A stretch of 64,000 nucleotides of DNA from Caballeronia pedi (GCF_001544915.2 NZ_FCOE02000011.1:141332-205331); one strand, 5' to 3'. Counted from the stretch's first letter, positions 9,482-18,238 are shown. Numbers and translations: made by a program. The notes: generated by a model not told the origin, from the sequence alone.

Positions 9482-10519
9482 ATGAGTCATATTGATTTTC
9501 CGGCAACTTCCCCCGAGCTTTCGGTGATCATCCCGGTGTACAACGAGGAAGACGGCCTCGCCGCCCTCTTCCAGCGTCTGTATCCGGCGCTGGACGCGCT
9601 GAATACGTCGTACGAGGTGATCTTCATCAACGACGGCAGCCGCGACAAATCGGCCGCTTTGCTCGCGCAGCAGTTTCACGTGCGGCCCGACACCACGCGC
9701 GTCATTCTGCTCAACGGCAATTACGGCCAGCACATGGCGATTCTCGCGGGCTTCGAACAGTCGCGCGGCGATATCGTCGTCACGCTCGACGCCGACCTGC
9801 AGAATCCGCCCGAGGAGATCGCCAAGCTCGTCGAGAAGATGCGCGAGGGCTACGACTACGTCGGCACGATCCGTCAGCAGCGTCAGGACAGTCTGTGGCG
9901 CAAGAAGGCGTCGCGCGCAATGAACCGCCTGCGCGAGCGCATCACCAAGATCAAGATGACCGATCAGGGCTGCATGCTGCGCGCGTACAGCCGGCATATC
10001 ATCGATACGATCAACCGTTGCGGCGAGATCAACACGTTCATTCCCGCACTCGCGTACACCTTCGCGCAGAACCCGATCGAAGTCGACGTCGCGCACGAGG
10101 AGCGCTTCGCGGGTGAATCGAAGTACTCGCTCTATAGCCTGATTCGCCTGAACTTCGATCTCGTCACCGGCTTTTCGGTCGTGCCGCTGCAATGGCTGTC
10201 GTTCATCGGTGTGATCCTGTCGGTCGGCTCGGCGGGTCTGTTCCTGCTGCTGGTGATTCGCCGCTTCATGTTCGGCGCGGAAGTCCAGGGTGTGTTCACC
10301 CTCTTCGCCATTACGTTCTTCATGCTCGGCGTGATCATCTTCGCGCTCGGGCTGCTCGGCGAATATATCGGCCGCATCTATCAGCAGGTGCGTGCGCGGC
10401 CGCGCTATCTGGTTCAGACCATTCTCGAACAGCGCGACGGTCTGCCTTCCGCGACCAAGCCGTTGCAGGAATCGGTGCAGCACGTGGCTGTCGTCACCCG
10501 CGAGGAAGACGGCCGATGA
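9482..10519 (+). CDS. arnC: undecaprenyl-phosphate Ara4FN transferase
   Basis: 345 residues. GT2 glycosyltransferase with SVIIPVYNEEDGL at 14-26 and the metal-binding DADLQ at 103-107, followed by NPPEEI. Two C-terminal transmembrane helices (about 235-258 and 270-295) anchor it in the inner membrane. It attaches the formylated sugar to undecaprenyl phosphate. Its stop overlaps the next start (ATGA at 10516-10519), which suggests translational coupling. Confidence 0.95.
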   Translation: MSHIDFPATSPELSVIIPVYNEEDGLAALFQRLYPALDALNTSYEVIFINDGSRDKSAALLAQQFHVRPDTTRVILLNGNYGQHMAILAGFEQSRGDIVVTLDADLQNPPEEIAKLVEKMREGYDYVGTIRQQRQDSLWRKKASRAMNRLRERITKIKMTDQGCMLRAYSRHIIDTINRCGEINTFIPALAYTFAQNPIEVDVAHEERFAGESKYSLYSLIRLNFDLVTGFSVVPLQWLSFIGVILSVGSAGLFLLLVIRRFMFGAEVQGVFTLFAITFFMLGVIIFALGLLGEYIGRIYQQVRARPRYLVQTILEQRDGLPSATKPLQESVQHVAVVTREEDGR

Positions 10520-11502
10520 AGCCGCGCGCAGTCGTATTCGCCTATCACAACGTCGGCGTGCGTTGTCTGCAGGTGCTGCTCGCGCGCGGCGTCGAGGTCG
10601 CCCTCGTGGTCACGCACGAGGACAGCGCGAGCGAGAACATCTGGTTCGGCAGCGTCGCGCAGGTCGCGGCGGAACATGGCATCGAGACGATCACGCCCGC
10701 CGATCCGAAGTCGCCCGAGCTGTATGACGCGATCGAAACACTCGCGCCGGACTTCATCTTCTCGTTCTATTACCGGCACATGCTGCCGATATCGCTGCTC
10801 GGGCTCGCGAGGCGCGGCGCGTACAACATGCATGGCTCGCTGCTGCCGAAGTATCGTGGCCGCGTGCCGACCAACTGGGCCGTGCTCAACGGCGAAACCG
10901 AAAGCGGCGCGACGCTGCACGAAATGGCGGAGAAGCCCGACGCCGGCGCGATCCTCGCGCAGACACCCGTGCCCATTCTTCCCGACGATACCGCGGCGCT
11001 CGTCTTCGACAAGACCGTCGTCGCCGCCGAGCAGACGCTCTGGCGCGTGCTGCCCGCGCTGCTCGCGGGCGAAGCGCCGCATCTGCCGAACGATCTCGCT
11101 TCGGGCAGCTATTACGGCGGGCGCAAGCCCGAAGACGGACGCATCGACTGGTCGCAGCCGGCGCAGCGCGTCTACAACCTGATTCGCGCGGTCGCGCCGC
11201 CTTATCCGGGCGCGTTCACGGATATCGGCGCGGACCGCTTCATCGTCGCGCGGGCGCGGCTCGTGCCCGAAACGGGCGCGCCGGGCGTGTCTCCCGAAAG
11301 ACTCGGTGAGCTGCGGAGTTTGCCCCCCGGCCTACGGGTGGCGGATAATGCGCTGTTTGGCGTGTGCGGCGACGGCCGCGTCATCGCCATTCACGAACTG
11401 CGCCACCGGCCGCCCGGTGCCGACGGCGAACCGTCAGGCGAAGCACGCACCGTCGATCCCGCCGAATTCGGCCGCATCATTCAATCCTCTCGTCATTCAT
11501 GA
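10516..11502 (+). CDS. arnA: UDP-L-Ara4N formyltransferase (stand-alone ArnA N-terminal half)
   Basis: 328 residues. Methionyl-tRNA formyltransferase-like fold. The catalytic triad of the family is visible as N104 and H106 in AYNMHGSLLPKYRG and D142 in EKPDAG. It formylates UDP-Ara4N with 10-formyl-tetrahydrofolate. In E. coli this is one half of a fused ArnA; here it ends in an ATGA overlap (11499-11502) with a separate decarboxylase gene. The C-terminal third (FMT_C-like) is retained. Confidence 0.92.
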   Translation: MKPRAVVFAYHNVGVRCLQVLLARGVEVALVVTHEDSASENIWFGSVAQVAAEHGIETITPADPKSPELYDAIETLAPDFIFSFYYRHMLPISLLGLARRGAYNMHGSLLPKYRGRVPTNWAVLNGETESGATLHEMAEKPDAGAILAQTPVPILPDDTAALVFDKTVVAAEQTLWRVLPALLAGEAPHLPNDLASGSYYGGRKPEDGRIDWSQPAQRVYNLIRAVAPPYPGAFTDIGADRFIVARARLVPETGAPGVSPERLGELRSLPPGLRVADNALFGVCGDGRVIAIHELRHRPPGADGEPSGEARTVDPAEFGRIIQSSRHS

Positions 11503-12545
11503 AAAAAGTTCTCATCCTGGGTGTCAATGGCTTCATCGGCCATCACCTGTCCAAGCGCATCCTCGAAACCACCGACTGGGAAGTGTTCGGGATGGACATG
11601 CAAACCGATCGCCTGGGCGACCTCGCGAATCACGAGCGGATGCATTTCTTCGAAGGCGACATCACGATCAACAAGGAGTGGGTCGAGTATCACGTGAAGA
11701 AGTGCGACGTGATCCTGCCGCTCGTCGCGATCGCCACGCCCGCGACCTACGTGAAGCAGCCGCTGCGCGTGTTCGAACTCGACTTCGAAGCGAATCTGCC
11801 GATCGTGCGTTCGGCGGTGAAGTACGGCAAGCATCTGGTGTTTCCGTCCACGTCCGAGGTGTACGGCATGTGCACGGACGAGCAGTTCGATCCGGAAAAC
11901 TCCGTCCTGTCCTACGGCCCGATCAACAAGCCGCGCTGGATCTACGCGTGCTCGAAGCAGCTCATGGACCGCGTGATCTGGGGCTACGGCATGGAAGGGC
12001 TGAACTTCACCCTGTTCCGCCCGTTCAACTGGATCGGCCCGGGTCTCGACTCCATCTACACGCCGAAGGAAGGTTCGTCGCGCGTGGTCACGCAGTTCCT
12101 CGGCCATATCGTGCGGGGCGAGAACATTAGCCTCGTCGACGGCGGCGCGCAGAAGCGCGCGTTCACCGACATCGACGACGGCATCGGCGCGCTGATGAAG
12201 ATCATCGAGAACAAGAACGGCGTGGCGTCGGGCAAGATCTACAACATCGGCAATCCGACCAATAACTTCTCGGTGCGCGAACTCGCGAACAAGATGCTCG
12301 CGCTCGCCAACGAGTACGCCGAGTACTCGGATAACGCGAAGAAAGTGCAGCTCGTCGAGACCTCGTCGGGCGCGTACTACGGCAACGGCTATCAGGACGT
12401 GCAGAACCGCGTGCCGAAGATCGACAACACGATGCAGGAACTCGGCTGGGCGCCGCAAGCGTCCATGGACGACGCGCTGCGCAAGATCTTCGAAGCGTAT
12501 CGCGGCCATGTGGGCGAAGCCCGCAAGCTCGTCGAGCAGTCGTAA
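11499..12545 (+). CDS. UDP-glucuronic acid decarboxylase (stand-alone ArnA C-terminal half)
   Basis: 348 residues. Extended SDR enzyme: NAD-binding GVNGFIGHHL at residues 8-17, STSEVYG, and the YxxxK pair in IYACSKQLMDR. It oxidatively decarboxylates UDP-glucuronate to UDP-4-ketopentose, the substrate of ArnB. FRPFNWIGPGLDS is a segment I recognise from ArnA decarboxylase domains. It overlaps the formyltransferase gene by four bases, so the two activities fused in enterobacterial ArnA are translated as a coupled pair here. Confidence 0.93.
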   Translation: MKKVLILGVNGFIGHHLSKRILETTDWEVFGMDMQTDRLGDLANHERMHFFEGDITINKEWVEYHVKKCDVILPLVAIATPATYVKQPLRVFELDFEANLPIVRSAVKYGKHLVFPSTSEVYGMCTDEQFDPENSVLSYGPINKPRWIYACSKQLMDRVIWGYGMEGLNFTLFRPFNWIGPGLDSIYTPKEGSSRVVTQFLGHIVRGENISLVDGGAQKRAFTDIDDGIGALMKIIENKNGVASGKIYNIGNPTNNFSVRELANKMLALANEYAEYSDNAKKVQLVETSSGAYYGNGYQDVQNRVPKIDNTMQELGWAPQASMDDALRKIFEAYRGHVGEARKLVEQS

Positions 12546-12560
12546 GCAAGGGAACCAGGC

Positions 12561-13457
12561 GTGGCCCGCATCGTTCTCAAGATCGACGTCGATACGCTGC
12601 GCGGCACGCGCGAAGGCGTACCCAACCTCGGGCGTCTGCTCGACAAGTACAGCGCGCGCGCGACGTTCCTCTTCAGCCTCGGTCCCGATCACACCGGCTG
12701 GGCGCTACGGCGCGTCTTCCGGCCGGGCTTTCTGAAGAAAGTGTCGCGCACCTCCGTAGTCGAGCACTACGGCGTGAAGACGCTCATGTACGGCGTGCTG
12801 CTGCCGGGACCGGATATCGGCCGCGAAGCCGTGTCCGAGATGCGCGCGATCCACGAAGCCGGCTTCGAATGCGGCATCCATACGTGGGATCACGTCTACT
12901 GGCAGGACAACGTGCGCGCGCGCGACCGCGCGTGGACAGTCGCGCAGATGCAGCAGAGCCATGCCCGCTTCATCGAGATATTCGGCGCGCCGCCCGTCAC
13001 GCACGGCGCGGCCGGCTGGCAGATGAACGGCTACGCGTTCGAGCAGATCGATGCGTGGGGCATGCGCTATGCATCCGACGGGCGCGGGCATACGCCGTAC
13101 ATTCCCGTGCTCGATGGCCGCACGCTCGATCACATCCAGATGCCCACCACGCTGCCGACGCTCGACGAAATCCTGGGCGTGGATGGCGTCGACGAAAGCA
13201 ATGTCGCGGCGCGTCTCTTGCGTCACACGGCGAACAATCCGCACGATCAGGTGTTCACGCTGCACGCCGAGCTCGAAGGCCAGAAGCTCGCGCCGGTGTT
13301 CGAACAGTTGCTCGCTGGCTGGCGCGCGCAGGGACACACCTTCGCCACCATGGGCGACTACCATGCGACGCTGGACCGCGCGACGCTGCCCACGTACCCT
13401 GTGACGTGGGGCGAAATTCCGGGCCGCGCGGGCGAACTGATCGTGCAGCCCGGCTGA
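12561..13457 (+). CDS. arnD: 4-deoxy-4-formamido-L-arabinose-phospho-undecaprenol deformylase
   Basis: 298 residues from a GTG at 12561. NodB-type polysaccharide deacetylase fold: the metal/acid aspartate lies in LKIDVDTLRG (residues 6-15) and the histidine motif in GIHTWDHVYW. ArnD removes the formyl group after the sugar is linked to undecaprenyl phosphate, which pulls the pathway forward. It lies 15 bases after the decarboxylase gene and closes the arn run. Confidence 0.94.
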   Translation: MARIVLKIDVDTLRGTREGVPNLGRLLDKYSARATFLFSLGPDHTGWALRRVFRPGFLKKVSRTSVVEHYGVKTLMYGVLLPGPDIGREAVSEMRAIHEAGFECGIHTWDHVYWQDNVRARDRAWTVAQMQQSHARFIEIFGAPPVTHGAAGWQMNGYAFEQIDAWGMRYASDGRGHTPYIPVLDGRTLDHIQMPTTLPTLDEILGVDGVDESNVAARLLRHTANNPHDQVFTLHAELEGQKLAPVFEQLLAGWRAQGHTFATMGDYHATLDRATLPTYPVTWGEIPGRAGELIVQPG

Positions 13458-13530
13458 AGCGGCGCGCAGCACACTTCGAATCTCATCGTCTTTTTCTCAC
13501 CAACGAACCAGAACAACCGGAGAAACTTTC

Positions 13531-13992
13531 GTGTCAGTCGCAGTCGACCAGCCCGTTCCCGACTTCACCGCACCCGCGACGGGTGGCGAGTTCACGCTTT
13601 CGAGCCTGCGCGGCAGGAAGGTCGTGCTCTTCTTTTACCCGAAGGACAACACGCCGGGCTGCACGACCGAAAGCCTGCAATTTCGCGACCACTACGACCA
13701 GTTCAAGGCGGTGGGCGCGGAAATCGTCGGCATCTCGCGCGACAGCGTGAAGTCGCACGACAACTTCAAGGCGAAGCTGGAACTGCCTTACACGCTGGTT
13801 TCGGACGGCGACGAAGTCATTTGCTCGCTTTTCGATGTCATCAAAATGAAGAAAATGTATGGCAAGGAAGTGCGCGGCGTCGAGCGCTCGACCTTCCTTA
13901 TCGACGCGAAAGGCGTGCTTCGCCGCGAGTTCCGCGGTGTCAAGGTGCCGGGCCACGTAGAGGCTATTGTCGAGGCTGTACAAGCAATTTGA
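13531..13992 (+). CDS. bcp: thioredoxin-dependent peroxiredoxin Bcp/PrxQ
   Basis: 153 residues from a GTG at 13531. Thioredoxin fold with the peroxidatic cysteine C44 in NTPGCTTESLQFRD. E. coli Bcp has a second cysteine five residues later; here that position is leucine (C44-T-T-E-S-L49). The only other cysteine noticed is C98 in DEVICSLFD, which may resolve the disulfide or leave the enzyme 1-Cys. It reduces hydroperoxides in the cytoplasm. It lies 73 bases after arnD and may be read through from it. Confidence 0.93.
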   Translation: MSVAVDQPVPDFTAPATGGEFTLSSLRGRKVVLFFYPKDNTPGCTTESLQFRDHYDQFKAVGAEIVGISRDSVKSHDNFKAKLELPYTLVSDGDEVICSLFDVIKMKKMYGKEVRGVERSTFLIDAKGVLRREFRGVKVPGHVEAIVEAVQAI

Positions 13993-14005
13993 GGCACGCT
14001 ATATT
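13977..14005 (+). promoter_or_regulatory. candidate promoter (TGTACA-N17-TATATT)
   Basis: A -35-like TGTACA at 13977-13982 and a -10 TATATT at 14000-14005 with a 17-base spacer, overlapping the end of bcp. The expected start point is 14011-14013. The element is plausible but not consensus. Confidence 0.35.
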
Positions 14006-14011
14006 GGTTCG

Positions 14012-14173
14012 CAATGAGCGCACGTCTAGTCCAACCCATTCTTTGTAGCGCGAGCCGCCGTGTGCCTGCCGGCACGGTCGGCATGGACCCGGGCTACGTG
14101 AAGACGGCACGGCGCAGGCGCTCCGCAGCAGAAGTCAGCCGCTGGTTCCGGTAGTCGGAACGGCGGCTTTTTT
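14012..14173 (+). ncRNA. candidate short transcript between bcp and phoH (sRNA or leaderless 46-residue mRNA)
   Basis: About 160 bases bounded by the promoter above and a strong terminator. Inside it an ATG at 14014 opens 46 codons and stops at the TAG 14152-14154, in the terminator loop. The product would be strongly basic, with a TARRRRSA stretch. If transcription starts at 14011-14013, the message would be leaderless. No known RNA family was recognised, and the rest of the stretch up to phoH (14174-14387) shows no gene. Chance is not excluded. Confidence 0.35.
14137..14173 (+). terminator. strong Rho-independent terminator
   Basis: Bipartite stem: AGCCGC (14137-14142) with GCGGCT (14163-14168), and GTTCCG (14145-14150) with CGGAAC (14156-14161). 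The loop is GTAGT and a run of six T ends at 14173. It ends bcp transcription or the candidate transcript before phoH. Confidence 0.85.
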
Positions 14174-14387
14174 ATTGGCGTCGCACAAAAACCACGCCTT
14201 GAAGGCTCGCGCGATGTCCAGTGGACGCAACCCCAAGGAGCAGATCGAAACTTAGGCGAACCGGCGATTTCGACAATGAAGCGCGCCGCCGGGCGCAAAC
14301 TGCGGGAACCGTACCGCTTCGAGGGCGTACGGGCAGGATGCGACAGGCGGCGCACGATATACGACCCGATTCCTTCGAGGGAACACC

Positions 14388-16244
14388 ATGCCTTTGCCTA
14401 CCGCCCCGGCCAAGCTCGGCCATCTCCTTCCGGCTGAAGAATACAAGGCCAAAGCCCGGCCTTCGAAACAGTCGAAGAAACAAGCCGCGGCGAGCGATGA
14501 CGACGCGTACGGCGCGGTCGAGACCGTCGCCGCGGAGCGTCCCGCCACGAACGCCGCGCACACGCTGCGCTCGATCGCGAGCGACGTGCTCACGCAAATT
14601 CCGGCCGAACCGCATGTGGAAGCGGCCGCGCCGTCGCCCGCGGCTGGCGTCGCGCCGGCGCGCGGCCGAAAATCGAAACAGACCGCCGCGCTGCTGCAGC
14701 CGGTGCCGGCCGCGCGCACCGCGCCGGAGCCGGTCGAAGCACGCACGGAGCGCGCCGAAACGCCGGTCGCGCCCGAGGCAGCGGCTCCGTCCGCCGCGAA
14801 AGACACGCGCGCGCAGAGCAAACGCCGCAAGGGCACCACGGCCGAAGCCGAATTGCGCAAGCTTTTCGTGCTCGACACCAACGTGCTGATGCACGATCCG
14901 AGTTCGCTGTTCCGTTTCGAGGAGCACGACGTCTATCTGCCGATGATGACGTTGGAAGAACTCGACAATCACAAGAAGGGCATGTCGGAAGTGGCGCGCA
15001 ATGCGCGTCAGGTGAGCCGCACGCTCGATGCGCTCGTCGCCAACGCGGGCAAGATGACGGAAGGCATTCCGCTGGCCGCGCAAGGCAACCGGGACGCGCT
15101 CGGCCGCCTCTACTTCCAGACGACGCTCACGGACATCGAACCGGTGGAAGGCTTGCCCGTCGGCAAGGCGGACAACCAGATTCTCGGCGTCGTGCGCGCG
15201 TTGCAGAAGGAGCGTCCGGATCGTCAGGTCGTGCTGGTGTCGAAAGACATCAACATGCGCATCAAGGCGCATGCGCTCGGCCTGCCCGCCGAAGACTATT
15301 TCAACGATCAGGTTCTCGAAGACAAGGATCTGCTCTATTCGGGCGTGCGCGCGCTGCCGCAGGACTTCTGGACCCGGCACGCGAAGGGCATGGAGAGCTG
15401 GCAGGACACCAAGACCGGCACCACGTATTACCGCGTGACCGGGCCGCTGTGTCCGTCGATGCTCGTCAACGAGTTCGTGTATCTGGAACCGCAGAACGGC
15501 GAGCCGTCGTTCCACGCGGTCGTGCGCGAACTGAACGGCAAGACCGCGCTGTTGCAGACGCTGCGTGACTACGGCCATCACAAGAACAACGTGTGGGGCA
15601 TCACGGCGCGCAACCGTGAACAGAACTTCGCGCTGAACCTGTTGATGAATCCGGAAGTCGATTTCGTCACGCTGCTCGGCCAGGCGGGTACCGGCAAGAC
15701 GCTGATGGCGCTCGCCGCCGGCCTCGCGCAAGTGCTCGACGACAAGCGCTACAACGAAATCATCGTGACGCGCGCGACGGTGCCGGTCGGCGAGGATATC
15801 GGTTTTCTGCCGGGCACCGAGGAAGAGAAGATGCAGCCGTGGATGGGCGCCTTCGACGATAACCTCGAAGTGCTGCAAAAAACCGACGACGCCGCCGGCG
15901 AATGGGGCCGCGCCGCGACGCAGGAGCTGATCCGTTCGCGCCTGAAGGTGAAGAGCATGAACTTCATGCGCGGGCGCACATTCGTCGACAAGTACGTGAT
16001 CATCGACGAAGCGCAGAATCTGACGCCGAAGCAGATGAAGACGCTCGTCACGCGCGCGGGTCCGGGCACGAAAATCGTGTGCCTCGGCAATATCGCGCAG
16101 ATCGACACGCCTTATCTGACCGAAGGCAGTTCGGGGCTCACCTATGTGGTCGATCGATTCAAGGGCTGGACGCACAGCGGTCACGTGACGCTCGCGCGCG
16201 GCGAGCGCTCGCGTCTGGCCGATTACGCGTCCGACATTCTGTAA
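14388..16244 (+). CDS. PIN domain - PhoH family ATPase
   Basis: 618 residues. Residues 1 to about 155 are a low-complexity Ala/Pro/Lys-rich extension. A PIN nuclease-like domain begins at LFVLDTNVLMHDP (159-171), and the PhoH ATPase domain has Walker A GQAGTGKT (431-438) and Walker B VIIDEAQNLTP. PIN-PhoH (YlaK-type) proteins are linked with RNA unwinding and cleavage, but the role in this group is not settled. The typical family length is about 440-470 residues, so the extension accounts for the excess. It has its own terminator. Confidence 0.93.
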   Translation: MPLPTAPAKLGHLLPAEEYKAKARPSKQSKKQAAASDDDAYGAVETVAAERPATNAAHTLRSIASDVLTQIPAEPHVEAAAPSPAAGVAPARGRKSKQTAALLQPVPAARTAPEPVEARTERAETPVAPEAAAPSAAKDTRAQSKRRKGTTAEAELRKLFVLDTNVLMHDPSSLFRFEEHDVYLPMMTLEELDNHKKGMSEVARNARQVSRTLDALVANAGKMTEGIPLAAQGNRDALGRLYFQTTLTDIEPVEGLPVGKADNQILGVVRALQKERPDRQVVLVSKDINMRIKAHALGLPAEDYFNDQVLEDKDLLYSGVRALPQDFWTRHAKGMESWQDTKTGTTYYRVTGPLCPSMLVNEFVYLEPQNGEPSFHAVVRELNGKTALLQTLRDYGHHKNNVWGITARNREQNFALNLLMNPEVDFVTLLGQAGTGKTLMALAAGLAQVLDDKRYNEIIVTRATVPVGEDIGFLPGTEEEKMQPWMGAFDDNLEVLQKTDDAAGEWGRAATQELIRSRLKVKSMNFMRGRTFVDKYVIIDEAQNLTPKQMKTLVTRAGPGTKIVCLGNIAQIDTPYLTEGSSGLTYVVDRFKGWTHSGHVTLARGERSRLADYASDIL

Positions 16245-16271
16245 GCGCCCGGCATTCATTGCGGGTCAGAC

Positions 16272-16307
16272 GGCCCGGTGGAGCAATCCACCGGGCCATT
16301 TTCTTTT
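16272..16307 (+). terminator. Rho-independent terminator of the phoH gene
   Basis: Perfect 11-bp stem GGCCCGGTGGA/TCCACCGGGCC (16272-16282 and 16287-16297) with a GCAA loop and a T-rich tail ATTTTCTTTT. Confidence 0.9.
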
Positions 16308-16443
16308 CGTCGGACGTTTCCCGCTTGCAACACTTACGGCACAAACTTCATGTAAAACCTGAGGACGTCTTGCCGCACGCCCGTTCGGGGGATTAGTATC
16401 GGCACACTGCCCTTCCTGGCGACTTTTTGGTCGCCTTTCTGCA

Positions 16444-17373
16444 ATGCGTCGAATCTGGCTGCCGCTTCTCGTTACCGTTTTGCTCGCCGCGTGTGGCAGC
16501 GCGCCGCAGCAGGCGGCACGTCAGCCTGCCGCCAGCGCGAATGCGAATCGCACTTACAAGCCGCCGGCCGGTTTCCCGACCTTCGTCGATCACAGCGTCG
16601 GGCGCGAGGAAATCTCCATCCAGGCGATGTCGCTCGTCGGCGTGCCTTACCGCTGGGGCGGCAATACGCCCGATGCCGGTTTCGATTGCAGCGGGCTCGT
16701 GCGTTATGTCGTCGATCGCGCGGCGTCGGTCAATCTGCCGCGCACGACGGCGGAGATGAGTTCGCGTGGCGAATCGATCGAGCCGGACGGCGTCGCGCCG
16801 GGCGATCTGATCTTTTTCAACACGACCGGACGGCCGCATTCGCATGTCGGCATTTATGTGGGCAAGCTGCGCTTCGTGAATGCGCCGTCGACGGGCGGCA
16901 CCGTGCGGCTCGACTATCTGACCAATCCCTATTGGGCGAAACGGTTCGACGGCATTCGCCGCGTCGCGCCGCCGAAGTCCGCGCCTGCGCCGTTCGACGC
17001 ACCGGTTTATCTGGCATCGCCTGCTCCCGCGCAAACGCCGACGCCGCCGACGACGAACGCTGACGCTTTCGAACCACCGCCCTCCACGCTCACCGCCGCG
17101 CAGCGCCAGTCGCAAGCTGCGGGCGCGACTGCGCCTCAAGCGGCCGTCGCCACCAGCGCCGCGCCCGATCCGATCCAGGCCGCCGCCGACGCCTTCGAGC
17201 CGCCTCCTCCGACCTCGAACGCAGCACGCCAGCAGGCGCGCACCGCGCAAGCCACAGCCGATCCAATTGAACCGCCCGTGCGCGTGATGCGCGCCTCCAC
17301 CGGATCGCTCGCCGCGCCGCGTCCGGCTCAGACCGACGATCCCATCGCCCGCTTCGCCACCGGCACGAACTGA
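16444..17373 (+). CDS. NlpC/P60 family lipoprotein, probable cell-wall endopeptidase
   Basis: 309 residues. A lipoprotein signal with lipobox LLAAC puts the modified cysteine at C17. The NlpC/P60 domain (about 55-170) has the catalytic C82 in GFDCSGLV and H134 in HSHVGIYVG. Such enzymes cut peptide cross-links or stems in peptidoglycan. Residues from about 180 to the end form a Pro/Ala-rich tail in which DAFEPPP occurs twice, probably unstructured. C40 lipoproteins of this type are often about 160-200 residues, so the tail is an addition. Confidence 0.9.
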   Translation: MRRIWLPLLVTVLLAACGSAPQQAARQPAASANANRTYKPPAGFPTFVDHSVGREEISIQAMSLVGVPYRWGGNTPDAGFDCSGLVRYVVDRAASVNLPRTTAEMSSRGESIEPDGVAPGDLIFFNTTGRPHSHVGIYVGKLRFVNAPSTGGTVRLDYLTNPYWAKRFDGIRRVAPPKSAPAPFDAPVYLASPAPAQTPTPPTTNADAFEPPPSTLTAAQRQSQAAGATAPQAAVATSAAPDPIQAAADAFEPPPPTSNAARQQARTAQATADPIEPPVRVMRASTGSLAAPRPAQTDDPIARFATGTN

Positions 17374-17431
17374 CGCGCGCCGCGCGTCTCTGCTATCGTG
17401 TTCCGATCATTCTTCGACGGAGCGCAACACC

Positions 17432-18238
17432 ATGGACCTGGGACTCGCGGGCAAGGTCGTCCTGATCACGGGCGGCAGCAAGGGAATCGGATTTGCATGT
17501 GCGAAAGCGTTCGCGAGCGAAGGCGCGAAAGTCGCGATCGTGTCGCGCGATGCCGCGAATCTCGCCCGCGCCCGCGAGCAACTGGCCAGCGTCGGACATC
17601 ACATTCATCTCGCGCGCGCCGACTTGCATGAAGCGCACAGCGCCGAAGATGTCGTCGAGGAAGCGAGCGCCGCGCTGGGACCGATCGACATTCTCATCAA
17701 CAGCGCCGGCGCCGCCCGGCGCTACGATCCCGACACGCTCGACGCCGCCGCCTACAAGGCGGCCATGGACGCGAAATACTTCTCCTATGTCTATCCGCAG
17801 CAGGTCGTGCTGAAGCGCATGGCCGAGCGCCTGCGCAACGATCCGAAGGCCGAGCCGGGCGCCATCGTGAATATCGTGGGAATGGGCGGGAAGATCGCGA
17901 CGGACATCCATATCGCGGGTGGCGCGGCCAATGCGGCGCTGATGCTCAATACCGTCGGCCTCGCGCATCACTACGCGAAGCTCGGCATTCGCATCAACGC
18001 GATCAATCCGGGCGCGACGCTTACCGAGCGCGTCGAGGAAGCGCTCGAACTGGAAGCGAAACGGCAAGGCGTCACGCGCGATCAGGTGCTCGCCGAGAGC
18101 CAGGCCAAAGTGCCGCTCGGCCGTTACGCGAAGCCGGAGGAAATCGCCGACGTGGCGCTCTTTCTGGCGAGCCGCCGCGCGAGTTATGTATCGGGCGCGA
18201 TCATTCCGATGGACGGAGTGTCGTCGCCGATCATCTGA
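17432..18238 (+). CDS. SDR family protein with substituted catalytic tetrad
   Basis: 268 residues. Classical SDR fold: cofactor motif TGGSKGIG near residues 13-20, NSAGA near 90, and the late INPGA. Where most SDRs have YxxxK the sequence reads GGAANAAL, so Tyr becomes Gly and Lys becomes Asn. The usual Ser falls in IVNIVGMGG with no serine, and the vN position reads MDA. It may bind NAD(P) without standard dehydrogenase chemistry, or use other residues. Single gene, 58 bases after the NlpC gene; no pathway context. Confidence 0.85.
   Translation: MDLGLAGKVVLITGGSKGIGFACAKAFASEGAKVAIVSRDAANLARAREQLASVGHHIHLARADLHEAHSAEDVVEEASAALGPIDILINSAGAARRYDPDTLDAAAYKAAMDAKYFSYVYPQQVVLKRMAERLRNDPKAEPGAIVNIVGMGGKIATDIHIAGGAANAALMLNTVGLAHHYAKLGIRINAINPGATLTERVEEALELEAKRQGVTRDQVLAESQAKVPLGRYAKPEEIADVALFLASRRASYVSGAIIPMDGVSSPII

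Noticed and set aside
14172..16259. 695-codon minus-strand frame opposite phoH
   Set aside because: Shadow frame; the plus strand carries a complete PIN-PhoH protein with catalytic motifs and its own terminator.
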